From: Bacillota bacterium | Lineage (GTDB): Bacteria; Bacillota; DTU030; DUMP01 | Length of the DNA: 6,002 nt | Direction of reading: 5' to 3' | Assembly (NCBI GenBank): GCA_012735455.1 | Contig: JAAYHG010000185.1 | Span: forward strand, 1-6,002 | Notes under the pieces: generated by a model | Seen by the model: only the letters and a program-made list of their open reading frames with translations | Database searches by the model: none | What the model was told of the DNA's origin: nothing | In this document: piece by piece, positions 1-5,329 of the stretch | How positions within the stretch are numbered: position 1 is the stretch's first letter | Layout: each line of letters begins with the position of its first letter | Program-made: the position numbers and the translations under genes

Positions 1-692
1 CAAGGTACCAGGCTGCCCCACAGTGCCAGGATAAGAGCGTTACGCCAAAATGGTACCGAACCTAAGAACGGCACAAGACCAACAGGTGGTTTAATGAAGG
101 TAAGAAACAAAAACCCAAACAGGTTACAGTAAAAAACAGAAACCCATGCAGAGTGGCGTTGACGTGCTTTTTTGCTAAAGACTCCATAGAGGCCATATGT
201 AACACCAGAGCCTAAGCCTGCCAGGATCCCCCAGAAATTAAGACGCAAAGCCGCCAGATCGTAACCTTTAACCACAAGAAAACAGCCAAAGAGAGAAAGC
301 ACAACGGCAATAGCCTTCTTTAGGTTGATATCTTCGCCGAAGACAACGCGCGCAAACAACACTGCAAAGGCCGGGGCAGTATAAAGGAGAATTACTGAAG
401 TAGTTACACCTACCAGTTCTACGGCGGTAAAATAGCAGAAATTGTAACAAGCTCCACTCACCAAACCAAAAAAAGCAAAAAACCTAATATCCCTGGGTTC
501 CAGCTGCGGCCAGCCTTTTTCTGCCTTCAGTAAAATGGGTATCAGCCCCAGGAGCGGTAATGCACTCCTGAGCCAGGCCACCTCCAATGGATCCAGGCCG
601 AGATCCATGAGCCACCGGGCCAAGACACCGATACTGCCCCATGCTGTGCCGGCCAAAAGTATCCAGGCATAACCCTTATTGACCCTTGCCAC
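1..692 (-). CDS. DMT-superfamily (EamA-type) membrane transporter, C-terminus cut by window edge
   Basis: This is an inner-membrane permease of the drug/metabolite transporter family; the substrate cannot be read from sequence. The frame is open for 230 codons from a GTG at 692 to the left edge. It is highly hydrophobic with regularly spaced helices: a first EamA repeat at about residues 7-142, opening with GYAWILLAGTAWGSIGVLAR and ending with the typical LLYTAPAFAVLFARVVFGE stretch near 102-120, then a second repeat starting near 152 (WGILAGLGSGVTYGLYGVFSKKA). Family members have about 290-300 residues and ten helices, so some 60-70 residues are missing. The GTG start overlaps the last 17 bases of the degS-like gene, with AGGGG about 7 bases upstream inside that gene, so translation is probably coupled; no other good in-frame start is visible. 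By eye its DNA is more A/T-rich than its neighbours. Confidence 0.9.
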   Translation of the reverse strand, partial: MARVNKGYAWILLAGTAWGSIGVLARWLMDLGLDPLEVAWLRSALPLLGLIPILLKAEKGWPQLEPRDIRFFAFFGLVSGACYNFCYFTAVELVGVTTSVILLYTAPAFAVLFARVVFGEDINLKKAIAVVLSLFGCFLVVKGYDLAALRLNFWGILAGLGSGVTYGLYGVFSKKARQRHSAWVSVFYCNLFGFLFLTFIKPPVGLVPFLGSVPFWRNALILALWGSLVP

Positions 693-1872
693 CTCCCAAC
701 CCCTGGTGCGCCGCTTCAGGCACTGTCAGCGGCAAGCAAAACTTGATGGTTGTGCCGCAACCAGGCTCGCTCTTTACCTGCAGCTTGCCACCAATAAGGT
801 CCGCCCTCTCACGCATACCTATAAGGCCCAGGTGCTCTTCACCATCCCCAACCGCGGTACCCTTGGCATCAACCACAAAACCACGTCCATTATCCACCAC
901 TTGAACAAAAAGATAGGACGGCGAAAACTCTATCCTAACCATAACCCGAGTGGCCGCGGCGTGCTTCACCACATTATTCAGTGCCTCTTGAGCAATACGG
1001 TAAACACAGCTCAAGACCGTACTATCCAGGGGAGTTTCGTTCCCTAGGAGAGAAACGTTGACATCCAGCCCAGTTCTTTCCCTAATCTGCGCGGCAAGAT
1101 TCTCTATTGCTGCCTTCAGTCCCAGGCTATCCAGGGCCAGTGGACGCAGATTGAAGATGACGTCCCGTGCCTCGCGCAAGCCGGTGCGAATAATCTGCTC
1201 AACATTTTTCAGCTCTTCGCGGGCCCGGTCAGCATCCTGTTCCAATACCCGCTGCGCCACTTCTAGCTCCAAGATAGCACCGGCCAACTGCTGTGCTAAA
1301 CCGTCGTGCAGGTCCCGCGCTACCCGACGCCGCTCCTCCTCCTGCGCCCGGATGACACGCACAGCAATTTCCCGCTTCTCCTGCACCGACTCCAGCACTT
1401 CAGACATCTGTTTCACATTTCCAGTTAGGTAATCCATGGCCACACCCACCTTGGCAGACAGGGCCTCAGCGCGCTCCAATAGGCGTTTTACACCCCTAAA
1501 GCGCTGCTCTATCTCAGAGCGCTTCTCCCATAGCGCCTTCTCCTTCTCTTTCAGCAGGATTAACTGTACCTGGACGTCCCGTGCCCGCTCGTAAGCCCGG
1601 AGGATATCTTCTTCTCGGTAGCGCTTGAAGTCGCGGCTGACGCGCACCAACTCCTGTCGGGAGAGCTGCTCCTGGACACGCGCAGTTTCTACTTGCACAA
1701 TGGTAGCCTGCATCTGGCGATTAACCTGTTCCAGCTCCCGGGCGATGCTTTCTGCCTCGGCCCGTGCCTCGTTGCTGATGATCTCTATTTGCTCATGGCT
1801 CTCCTTGATAGCCACCACAGTACGCCGGAGTATGTCGTCTAAAAAAGCCAGGTCTGCTCTCCACTCCAACAC
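676..1872 (-). CDS. degS: DegS-like cytoplasmic sensor histidine kinase
   Basis: This 398-residue kinase should autophosphorylate on histidine and pass the phosphate to a DegU/NarL-type response regulator. Residues 5-150 match the DegS sensor region: a long charged coiled coil (ARELEQVNRQ, VSRDFKRYREEDILRAYERA) with no membrane segment, so it is cytosolic. The HisKA_3 dimerisation motif RRRVARDLHDGLAQQL places the phospho-acceptor at His189, the same number as in Bacillus subtilis DegS. The ATPase part has an N box (QEALNNVVKHA, 295-305), a G1 box (DNGRGF, 327-332), a G2 region (HLGLIGMRERA, 347-357) and GCGT (371-374), so it looks active. Length is close to the 385 residues of B. subtilis DegS. 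The GTG start has AGGGGG six bases upstream. No degU is beside it; a transporter gene follows with a 17-base overlap. No clear promoter is visible in the short gap after metK. Confidence 0.92.
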   Translation of the reverse strand: MLEWRADLAFLDDILRRTVVAIKESHEQIEIISNEARAEAESIARELEQVNRQMQATIVQVETARVQEQLSRQELVRVSRDFKRYREEDILRAYERARDVQVQLILLKEKEKALWEKRSEIEQRFRGVKRLLERAEALSAKVGVAMDYLTGNVKQMSEVLESVQEKREIAVRVIRAQEEERRRVARDLHDGLAQQLAGAILELEVAQRVLEQDADRAREELKNVEQIIRTGLREARDVIFNLRPLALDSLGLKAAIENLAAQIRERTGLDVNVSLLGNETPLDSTVLSCVYRIAQEALNNVVKHAAATRVMVRIEFSPSYLFVQVVDNGRGFVVDAKGTAVGDGEEHLGLIGMRERADLIGGKLQVKSEPGCGTTIKFCLPLTVPEAAHQGLGGGKGQ

Positions 1873-1883
1873 TCTTCACCCCC

Positions 1884-1892
1884 TGTGGATAA
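1884..1892 (-). promoter_or_regulatory. Perfect DnaA-box 9-mer before degS
   Basis: On the minus strand the sequence TTATCCACA, the strict consensus DnaA box, sits just upstream of the AGGGGG Shine-Dalgarno of the degS-like gene. It is a single copy in non-coding DNA, with no cluster, AT-rich unwinding element or dnaA/dnaN neighbour, so it is not an origin. It could be a DnaA regulatory site or chance; near-matches occur inside coding DNA in this window. Confidence 0.3.
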
Positions 1893-1942
1893 TTCGCTTT
1901 CCCTCTCCTACCTTCCTCCTTCGGCGGTAAACCCGGAATGAT

Positions 1943-1973
1943 AAAAAAGGAGCTCCCGCCTTAGCGGAAGCTC
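1943..1973 (-). terminator. Rho-independent terminator of metK
   Basis: On the minus strand GAGCTTCCGC pairs with GCGGGAGCTC (one T-G wobble) around a four-base loop TAAG, followed by one C and six T's. The loop contains the metK stop codon TAA, and the 5' arm encodes the last residues of MetK. It should end the metK transcript and insulate the degS-like gene downstream. Confidence 0.9.
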
Positions 1974-3154
1974 TTGGCTGCCGCAGCCAGGGCAGCAGCC
2001 TTGTCGGTTCTCTCCCAGGGAAGATCTATATCCGTCCGACCGAAGTGCCCGTAGGCTGCAGTCTGGCGATAAATAGGGCGCCGCAACTTCAGGGTTTCAA
2101 TAATTCCGGCGGGACGCAGTTCAAAGTGCTGTCGAATAAGCTCCACCAGTTGCTGGTTGGGGATAACACCGGTACCAAAGGTGTCCACGGTAATAGATAC
2201 AGGGCGAGCAATGCCGATAGCATAGGCAATCTGTACCTCACAGCGCTCGGCAAGACCGGCCGCCACCACGTTTTTGGCCACATAGCGGGCCGCATAGCTG
2301 GCCGAACGGTCTACCTTGGTGGGGTCCTTACCGGAGAAGGCACCGCCACCATGCCGTGCACTGCCGCCGTAGGTATCCACAATAATCTTACGGCCGGTTA
2401 GCCCAGAGTCGGCTGCAGGACCTCCTAGAACAAAGCGCCCCGTTGGGTTAACAAAGAAGCGGGTCTTGGCGTCCAGAAACTCTGCCGGCACAATAGGCTT
2501 GACCACATGCTCCAACACATCGGCCCGGATCTTCTCCAGCGGTACGTCAGCTCTGTGCTGGGCGGAAACCACCACTGCATCCACTCTAAGGGGACGGTTA
2601 CCTTCGTACTCTACCGTCACCTGGGTCTTTCCATCCGGCCTTAGATAAGGCAAAGTGCGGTCCTTGCGCACAGCAGCCAAGCGCCGAGCCAGGTCGTGAG
2701 CTAAGGAGATGGGAAGCGGCATAAGGCTCTTTGTTTCGTTACAGGCATAGCCAAAGACCATACCTTGATCGCCCGCACCGATCAAATCCCATGGATCAGT
2801 ACCACCACCCTTCGCCTCCAGGGCTTCGTTCACCCCTAAGGCTATGTCTGGGGACTGTTCGTCTATGGCGGTATCCACAGCACAGGTATCGCCATCAAAC
2901 CCAAATTTGGCCCGGGTGTAACCGATCTCTTTTACTGTCTGACGGACAATCCGCGGGATGTCCACATAGCAGTCGGTGGTTATCTCTCCCATCACCAGAA
3001 CCAAACCTGTTGAGACAGCAGTCTCGCAGGCTACACGGGCGTTGGCATCCTGGGCTAAAATGGCGTCCAGGACAGAATCGGAAATCTGATCGGCTACCTT
3101 GTCGGGGTGGCCCTCAGTAACCGACTCAGAAGTAAAAAGGTAGCGTTCGGTCAC
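1961..3154 (-). CDS. metK: S-adenosylmethionine synthetase
   Basis: MetK condenses methionine and ATP into S-adenosylmethionine, releasing phosphate and pyrophosphate, as a cytosolic tetramer using Mg2+ and K+. All family hallmarks are present in the 397-residue product: [10 protein letters not shown] (10-19, with the ATP-contacting His16, Asp18, Lys19), signature 1 [11 protein letters not shown] (126-136), the phosphate-binding loop [17 protein letters not shown] (269-285), and a normal C-terminus with [11 protein letters not shown] (371-381). Length is normal. I chose the GTG at 3154 because AAGGAGG lies seven bases upstream and the protein then begins [18 protein letters not shown] as in homologues. 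The frame stays open to a TTG at 3190, but that lies inside the leader terminator hairpin and adds 12 unconserved residues. Expression is controlled by the SAM-I riboswitch in its leader. It is monocistronic: own promoter upstream, terminator at its stop codon. Confidence 0.98.
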   Translation of the reverse strand: MTERYLFTSESVTEGHPDKVADQISDSVLDAILAQDANARVACETAVSTGLVLVMGEITTDCYVDIPRIVRQTVKEIGYTRAKFGFDGDTCAVDTAIDEQSPDIALGVNEALEAKGGGTDPWDLIGAGDQGMVFGYACNETKSLMPLPISLAHDLARRLAAVRKDRTLPYLRPDGKTQVTVEYEGNRPLRVDAVVVSAQHRADVPLEKIRADVLEHVVKPIVPAEFLDAKTRFFVNPTGRFVLGGPAADSGLTGRKIIVDTYGGSARHGGGAFSGKDPTKVDRSASYAARYVAKNVVAAGLAERCEVQIAYAIGIARPVSITVDTFGTGVIPNQQLVELIRQHFELRPAGIIETLKLRRPIYRQTAAYGHFGRTDIDLPWERTDKAAALAAAAKSFR

Positions 3155-3161
3155 AAAAAGT

Positions 3162-3168
3162 CCTCCTT
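3162..3168 (-). promoter_or_regulatory. metK ribosome binding site
   Basis: AAGGAGG on the minus strand, seven bases before the GTG at 3154. It fixes the metK start and excludes the TTG at 3190. It lies just downstream of the leader terminator, so it is transcribed only on read-through. Confidence 0.93.
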
Positions 3169-3175
3169 TCAACAG

Positions 3176-3206
3176 AAAAGGCCCCTTCAATTTGGAAGTG
3201 GCCTCT
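3176..3206 (-). terminator. Riboswitch-controlled terminator in metK leader
   Basis: On the minus strand GGCC-A-CTTC pairs with GAAG-G-GGCC around the loop CAAATT, with an internal A/G mismatch, then TTTTCT. This is the expression platform of the SAM-I riboswitch. An alternative pairing of GGAAG (3217-3221, just outside the aptamer P1 strand) with CTTCC (3194-3198, in the terminator arm) could act as part of an antiterminator; that pairing is my inference. Confidence 0.9.
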
Positions 3207-3209
3207 GTA

Positions 3210-3317
3210 CTCCTATCTTCCAGAATTGACCTTCTGCAGGAATTGGCACATCACCAGGAATGCCTGGCACGCTGCCGGGTTTCATCGGGCCAGTCCCTCC
3301 ACCTCTCGGGATAAGAG
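3210..3317 (-). ncRNA. SAM-I (S-box) riboswitch aptamer
   Basis: The minus strand carries the S-box core in order: 5' P1 arm CTCTTATC (3310-3317), CGAGAGGTGGAGGGAC, the GGCCCGATGAAACCCGGCA block (about 3274-3292) with the GATGA kink-turn element, a P3 hairpin CCAGG-CATT-CCTGG (3253-3266), and the closing P1 arm GATAGGAG (3210-3217), which pairs with the first arm with one G-T wobble. By family knowledge, SAM binding stabilises P1 and lets the downstream terminator form, so metK is off when SAM is abundant. It sits between a sigma-A promoter and the metK terminator/RBS, the standard arrangement for this class. Confidence 0.97.
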
Positions 3318-3353
3318 TGCACTATTCGATTTAATTTGCAGCTTTTCGAACTG

Positions 3354-3382
3354 ATACTAGCATATCCAATTCCCAGTGTCAA
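3354..3382 (-). promoter_or_regulatory. sigma-A promoter of metK
   Basis: On the minus strand there is a perfect -35 TTGACA (3377-3382), a 17-base spacer and -10 TAGTAT (3354-3359, five of six). Transcription should start near 3347, about 30 bases before the aptamer, giving a leader of about 190 bases. The 3155-3456 stretch has no gene and is accounted for mainly by this promoter and the riboswitch leader; 3383-3456 holds no convincing terminator for the upstream gene. Confidence 0.88.
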
Positions 3383-3456
3383 TAGCGTTGCAGCCAGTGT
3401 TATAACTCTCCCAAATCATATCTTGCCGCACAGGGTATGAACTCTGTTCCGCCGTA

Positions 3457-4026
3457 TTAGGCTAGGTAACGCTCGGTAAGCGCACGGAAAAGGATCCCAA
3501 TACGGTCCTCCAGGGTTGCCCCTTCCCTTCCACCAATCCAGCCGTTTTGTCTTAGATAATAGTCCTCTACCAGCCTGGCAGCGCTCAAGTGCTCCAGCAC
3601 AATGCGGCGGCGGGACAAGACTTCCACTTGGACTCCCGAGGCAAGTACGATTAGGCTGCGAAAACAACCGCTGGCGTACTCTCGCACCTCCTTAACCTCC
3701 CGGAAGGATACATAGCCAAGACAGGCATCACCCCGGCAGCGCGGCTGCCGCAAACGCAGCGGCACCAAGGTAAGGCGGGGTGAGAGCGGCAGCGGCACAC
3801 TGCTGGAGCGACCCAAGAGCCGCCCATACTTACTCCTTAACGCCACCAGGTCCACTCCATAGAGCCGGGCCAGAGCCGTGCGCACTGACTTAATCTGTCT
3901 TCCCTGCCAGAAACGCTCGCCCGAACGCAGAATCACCTCTGTCCCATCACCAGCACCATCTTGATACAGCGGCCTTAGAACCGCTACCTCAGCATAAACA
4001 TCGTCCAGTTTTGTCAGCTCCTGCAC
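3457..4026 (-). CDS. Uncharacterised 189-residue protein, possible distant ComK relative
   Basis: I do not firmly recognise this protein. It has no signal peptide or membrane helix and is basic, with many Arg residues, fitting a cytosolic or DNA-binding protein. From the GTG at 4026, an N-terminal part (1-50) resembles a small beta-rich domain (YAEVAVLRPLYQDG...TEVIL), then KSVRTALARLYGVDL (46-60), VPLPLSPRLTLVPLR (77-91), GYVSFREVKEV (104-114), SLIVLASGVQVEVLS (124-138), SAARLVEDYYLR (148-159) and C-terminal IGILFRALTERYLA. The order 'hydrophobic strand with PxL..P, GYxxF, LxSG, S..., C-terminal LxERY' parallels Bacillus ComK (192 residues; KPPI...LFPT, GWI, FSNG, FILRELGERY); this comparison is from memory and weak. 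The GTG at 4026 is preferred over the one at 4056: AGGGGG lies eight bases before it, while 4056 is only about six bases after the predicted transcription start and has no RBS. No clear terminator follows. Confidence 0.88.
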   Translation of the reverse strand: MQELTKLDDVYAEVAVLRPLYQDGAGDGTEVILRSGERFWQGRQIKSVRTALARLYGVDLVALRSKYGRLLGRSSSVPLPLSPRLTLVPLRLRQPRCRGDACLGYVSFREVKEVREYASGCFRSLIVLASGVQVEVLSRRRIVLEHLSAARLVEDYYLRQNGWIGGREGATLEDRIGILFRALTERYLA

Positions 4027-4034
4027 AGCTAGGT

Positions 4035-4040
4035 CCCCCT
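4035..4040 (-). promoter_or_regulatory. RBS that fixes the start of the unknown gene at 4026
   Basis: AGGGGG on the minus strand lies eight bases before the GTG at 4026. The longer candidate start at 4056 has no such site and would leave almost no untranslated leader. Confidence 0.75.
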
Positions 4041-4068
4041 TTCCTACCACGAACACTTGTTTGCATAA

Positions 4069-4097
4069 ATTATACTCGTAGCCGCACCGAGCGTCAA
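4069..4097 (-). promoter_or_regulatory. Strong sigma-A promoter of the unknown gene
   Basis: On the minus strand: -35 TTGACG (4092-4097, five of six), 17-base spacer, perfect -10 TATAAT (4069-4074). Start of transcription is expected at about 4062. Such a strong vegetative promoter suggests steady expression unless a repressor or activator acts on it; a palindrome lies immediately upstream. Confidence 0.9.
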
Positions 4098-4103
4098 GAC
4101 CAA

Positions 4104-4121
4104 TCCGTCATAAGTGACGGA
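4104..4121. promoter_or_regulatory. 18-bp palindrome in divergent intergenic region
   Basis: TCCGTCA-TAAG-TGACGGA is a perfect 7-bp inverted repeat with a 4-bp centre. It ends seven bases upstream of the -35 box of the leftward unknown gene and about 70 bases before the rightward queT start. It has no T tract, so it is not a terminator. The form and position fit an operator for a dimeric regulator; which regulator is unknown. Confidence 0.55.
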
Positions 4122-4126
4122 CCCGA

Positions 4127-4181
4127 TACCTTGCCCTGCATTTCCCGCTATGGTAGACTTTGCTTAGTCGCAAGGTGGAAA
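4127..4181 (+). other. Possible structured leader of queT (hairpin with potential pseudoknot)
   Basis: ACCTTGC (4128-4134) pairs perfectly with GCAAGGT (4170-4176). Inside, GACT (4156-4159) pairs with AGTC (4166-4169), directly abutting the outer stem. Loop bases TTTCC (4141-4145) could pair with GGAAA (4177-4181) at the ribosome binding site, making a pseudoknot that hides it. QueT genes are often controlled by preQ1 riboswitches, but I cannot match this to the known preQ1 consensus sequences. An alternative reading of the same bases is a weak promoter, TTGCCC (4131-4136), 17 bases, TAGACT (4154-4159); both cannot hold for one transcript. Confidence 0.35.
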
Positions 4182-4186
4182 GGAAG
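4181..4186 (+). promoter_or_regulatory. queT ribosome binding site
   Basis: AGGAAG six bases before the GTG at 4193. It decides for this start over the in-frame TTG at 4160, which has no such site and would place charged, unconserved residues before the first helix. Confidence 0.75.
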
Positions 4187-4192
4187 ACCAGT

Positions 4193-4645
4193 GTGAAACC
4201 ACTTCACCTAACCCGTATAGCTATCATAGCTGCCTTATATGTTGTCATCACCTACGCCCTTCAGGCGGCAAGCTTCTTTCCCGCCCAGTTTAGAGCCGCC
4301 GAGGCGTTGACAGTCCTGCCCATAGTCTTTCCAGAGGCTATCTGGGGCGTTTTCATTGGCTGTTTTGTGGCCAATCCTTTCAGCCCCGCTGGTCTCATTG
4401 ATGTGGTACTGGGAAGCCTCACCACCCTCTTGGCTGCCTACGTCACCTACTACTTTCGGCACAGTTTTATCGCCTACCTCTCGCCCATTGTCTTCAACGC
4501 CTTGATCGTGAGCGCATACCTTAAGGTTTTGGCCCACCTGCCCTACTGGGCCACGGCCCTCTGCATCGCGGCCAGTGAAGCCCTGGTGGTGCTGGGGCTG
4601 GGCTACCCATTGGTTTGGTACTTAAAAAGAATCGGCGCCAAATAA
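4193..4645 (+). CDS. queT: QueT-family ECF transporter substrate-binding (S) component
   Basis: This 150-residue integral membrane protein matches the QueT family, predicted to capture a queuosine precursor (such as preQ1 or a related 7-deazaguanine) for uptake with the shared EcfA/EcfA'/EcfT module, which is not in the window. The family signature is clear: FFPAQFRAAEALTVLPIVFP (28-47), then AIWGVFIGCFVANPFSPAGL (49-68) and IDVVLGSLTTLLAAYVTYY (69-87). About five to six hydrophobic helices follow one another, ending in a basic tail (YLKRIGAK). The length is normal for the family. The substrate assignment comes from family knowledge, not from residues I can check. The gene stands alone, diverges from the unknown ComK-like gene, and is closed by a strong terminator three bases after its stop. 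Its promoter is unclear, and its leader may be structured. Confidence 0.9.
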   Translation: MKPLHLTRIAIIAALYVVITYALQAASFFPAQFRAAEALTVLPIVFPEAIWGVFIGCFVANPFSPAGLIDVVLGSLTTLLAAYVTYYFRHSFIAYLSPIVFNALIVSAYLKVLAHLPYWATALCIAASEALVVLGLGYPLVWYLKRIGAK

Positions 4646-4647
4646 AA

Positions 4648-4678
4648 GCGGGCCCCTCTCGGGGCACCCGCATTTTTT
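4648..4678 (+). terminator. Rho-independent terminator of queT
   Basis: GCGGG plus CCCC pair with GGGG and CCCGC around the loop TCTC, with a two-base CA bulge on the 3' side, followed by A and six T's. It begins three bases after the queT stop. An A-rich run before the stem would give a weaker T tract on the other strand, but no leftward gene ends there. Confidence 0.92.
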
Positions 4679-4770
4679 ATATCTAGTTTCACCGGCCTGT
4701 CGCCTACGGTTCCACGCAGCCGTCAAGACGCATAAGATTGAGTAGGAAAAAACAGTGGGGAGGGATCACC

Positions 4771-5316
4771 ATGCCTGAAATAAGGCGCTGGAGCGTTCAG
4801 GCTGGAGACACCTTGTATCAAATCGCGCGCGCAGTGGGCGTCTCGCTCGACCAGCTCCTGGCCGCCAACCCCGGCATAGACCCGAACAACCTGCAAATAG
4901 GTACTGCCATCACCATACCTGACACAGGGGTTAACCCGGATGCGCCGCCCTGCCCCGGCGGGGTCTACTGGGTGGTGGCCCAAGGAGACACCATCTACGG
5001 GATTGCTCAGGCCACCGGGGTAGATGTAGCTGATATCATCGCCGCAAACCCTCAGGTAGACCCAAATAATCTGCAGGTGGGGGACCGTATCTGCGTACCC
5101 AGATCCCCTATTGTCCCGCCGGAGATTCCCCCGTGCCCCAGCGGCCTCTTCTGGGTAGTGGAACCCGGGGACACCCTTTACTCTATCTCCCAGGCTACCG
5201 GCTACTCTATAGACGAACTCCTGGCAGTAAACCCCGGACTGGAACCAAACAATCTGAGACCTCGCACCAACATTTGCCTACCAGAGGGCGGCCTCCTGCG
5301 CGCTGACCTCAGATAA
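4771..5316 (+). CDS. Triple LysM-domain protein, probable cell-wall or spore-associated
   Basis: The 181-residue product is almost entirely three LysM repeats, which bind N-acetylglucosamine-containing glycans such as peptidoglycan: residues about 6-50 (WSVQAGDTLYQIARAVGVSL), 66-110 (YWVVAQGDTIYGIAQATGVD) and 127-171 (FWVVEPGDTLYSISQATGYS), each with an ANPG/NPQ-D/EPNNL turn. Linkers are proline-rich (PPCPGG, PPCPSG). Cys61/Cys108 and Cys122/Cys168 flank repeats 2 and 3 and may form disulfides. There is no signal peptide, membrane anchor or catalytic domain, which fits spore-coat or cortex proteins made inside the mother cell, or an unconventional export route; this is inference. The ATG at 4771 has GGAGGG six bases upstream; an in-frame TTG at 4738 has no RBS. 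The 92-base gap before it shows no clear sigma-A promoter, only a CATAAGATT at 4731-4739 that might be a sporulation-type -10. No terminator follows. Confidence 0.92.
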   Translation: MPEIRRWSVQAGDTLYQIARAVGVSLDQLLAANPGIDPNNLQIGTAITIPDTGVNPDAPPCPGGVYWVVAQGDTIYGIAQATGVDVADIIAANPQVDPNNLQVGDRICVPRSPIVPPEIPPCPSGLFWVVEPGDTLYSISQATGYSIDELLAVNPGLEPNNLRPRTNICLPEGGLLRADLR

Positions 5317-5329
5317 CGGCTGCCCCAAG

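Noticed and set aside
268..450. Leftward 60-codon frame within the transporter gene
   Set aside because: It is out of frame with the EamA permease, which has clear membrane helices throughout.
1893..1922. Purine-rich GGAGG-containing run upstream of degS as an RBS for a small gene
   Set aside because: No start codon follows at a usable distance on the minus strand.
679..1930. Several rightward open frames across the degS region (679-1047, 1058-1432, 1625-1930)
   Set aside because: They are antisense to a well-conserved kinase and read as low-complexity Ser/Arg/Thr-rich shadows without ribosome binding sites.
2045..3120. Open frames opposite or within metK
   Set aside because: metK is unmistakable on the minus strand; the others show no family motif and are products of its codon bias.
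3155..3190. Longer metK reading frame starting at a TTG at 3190
   Set aside because: The TTG lies inside the leader terminator hairpin, adds 12 unconserved residues and ignores the AAGGAGG before the GTG at 3154.
3416..3667. Leftward frame overlapping the 3' end of the unknown gene
   Set aside because: It is in another frame from the unknown protein, which has the promoter, RBS and continuous coding; this frame has no RBS or motif.
4071..4076. TATACT as a rightward -10 box for queT
   Set aside because: No -35-like sequence lies 16-18 bases upstream, and it is largely the mirror of the leftward TATAAT box.
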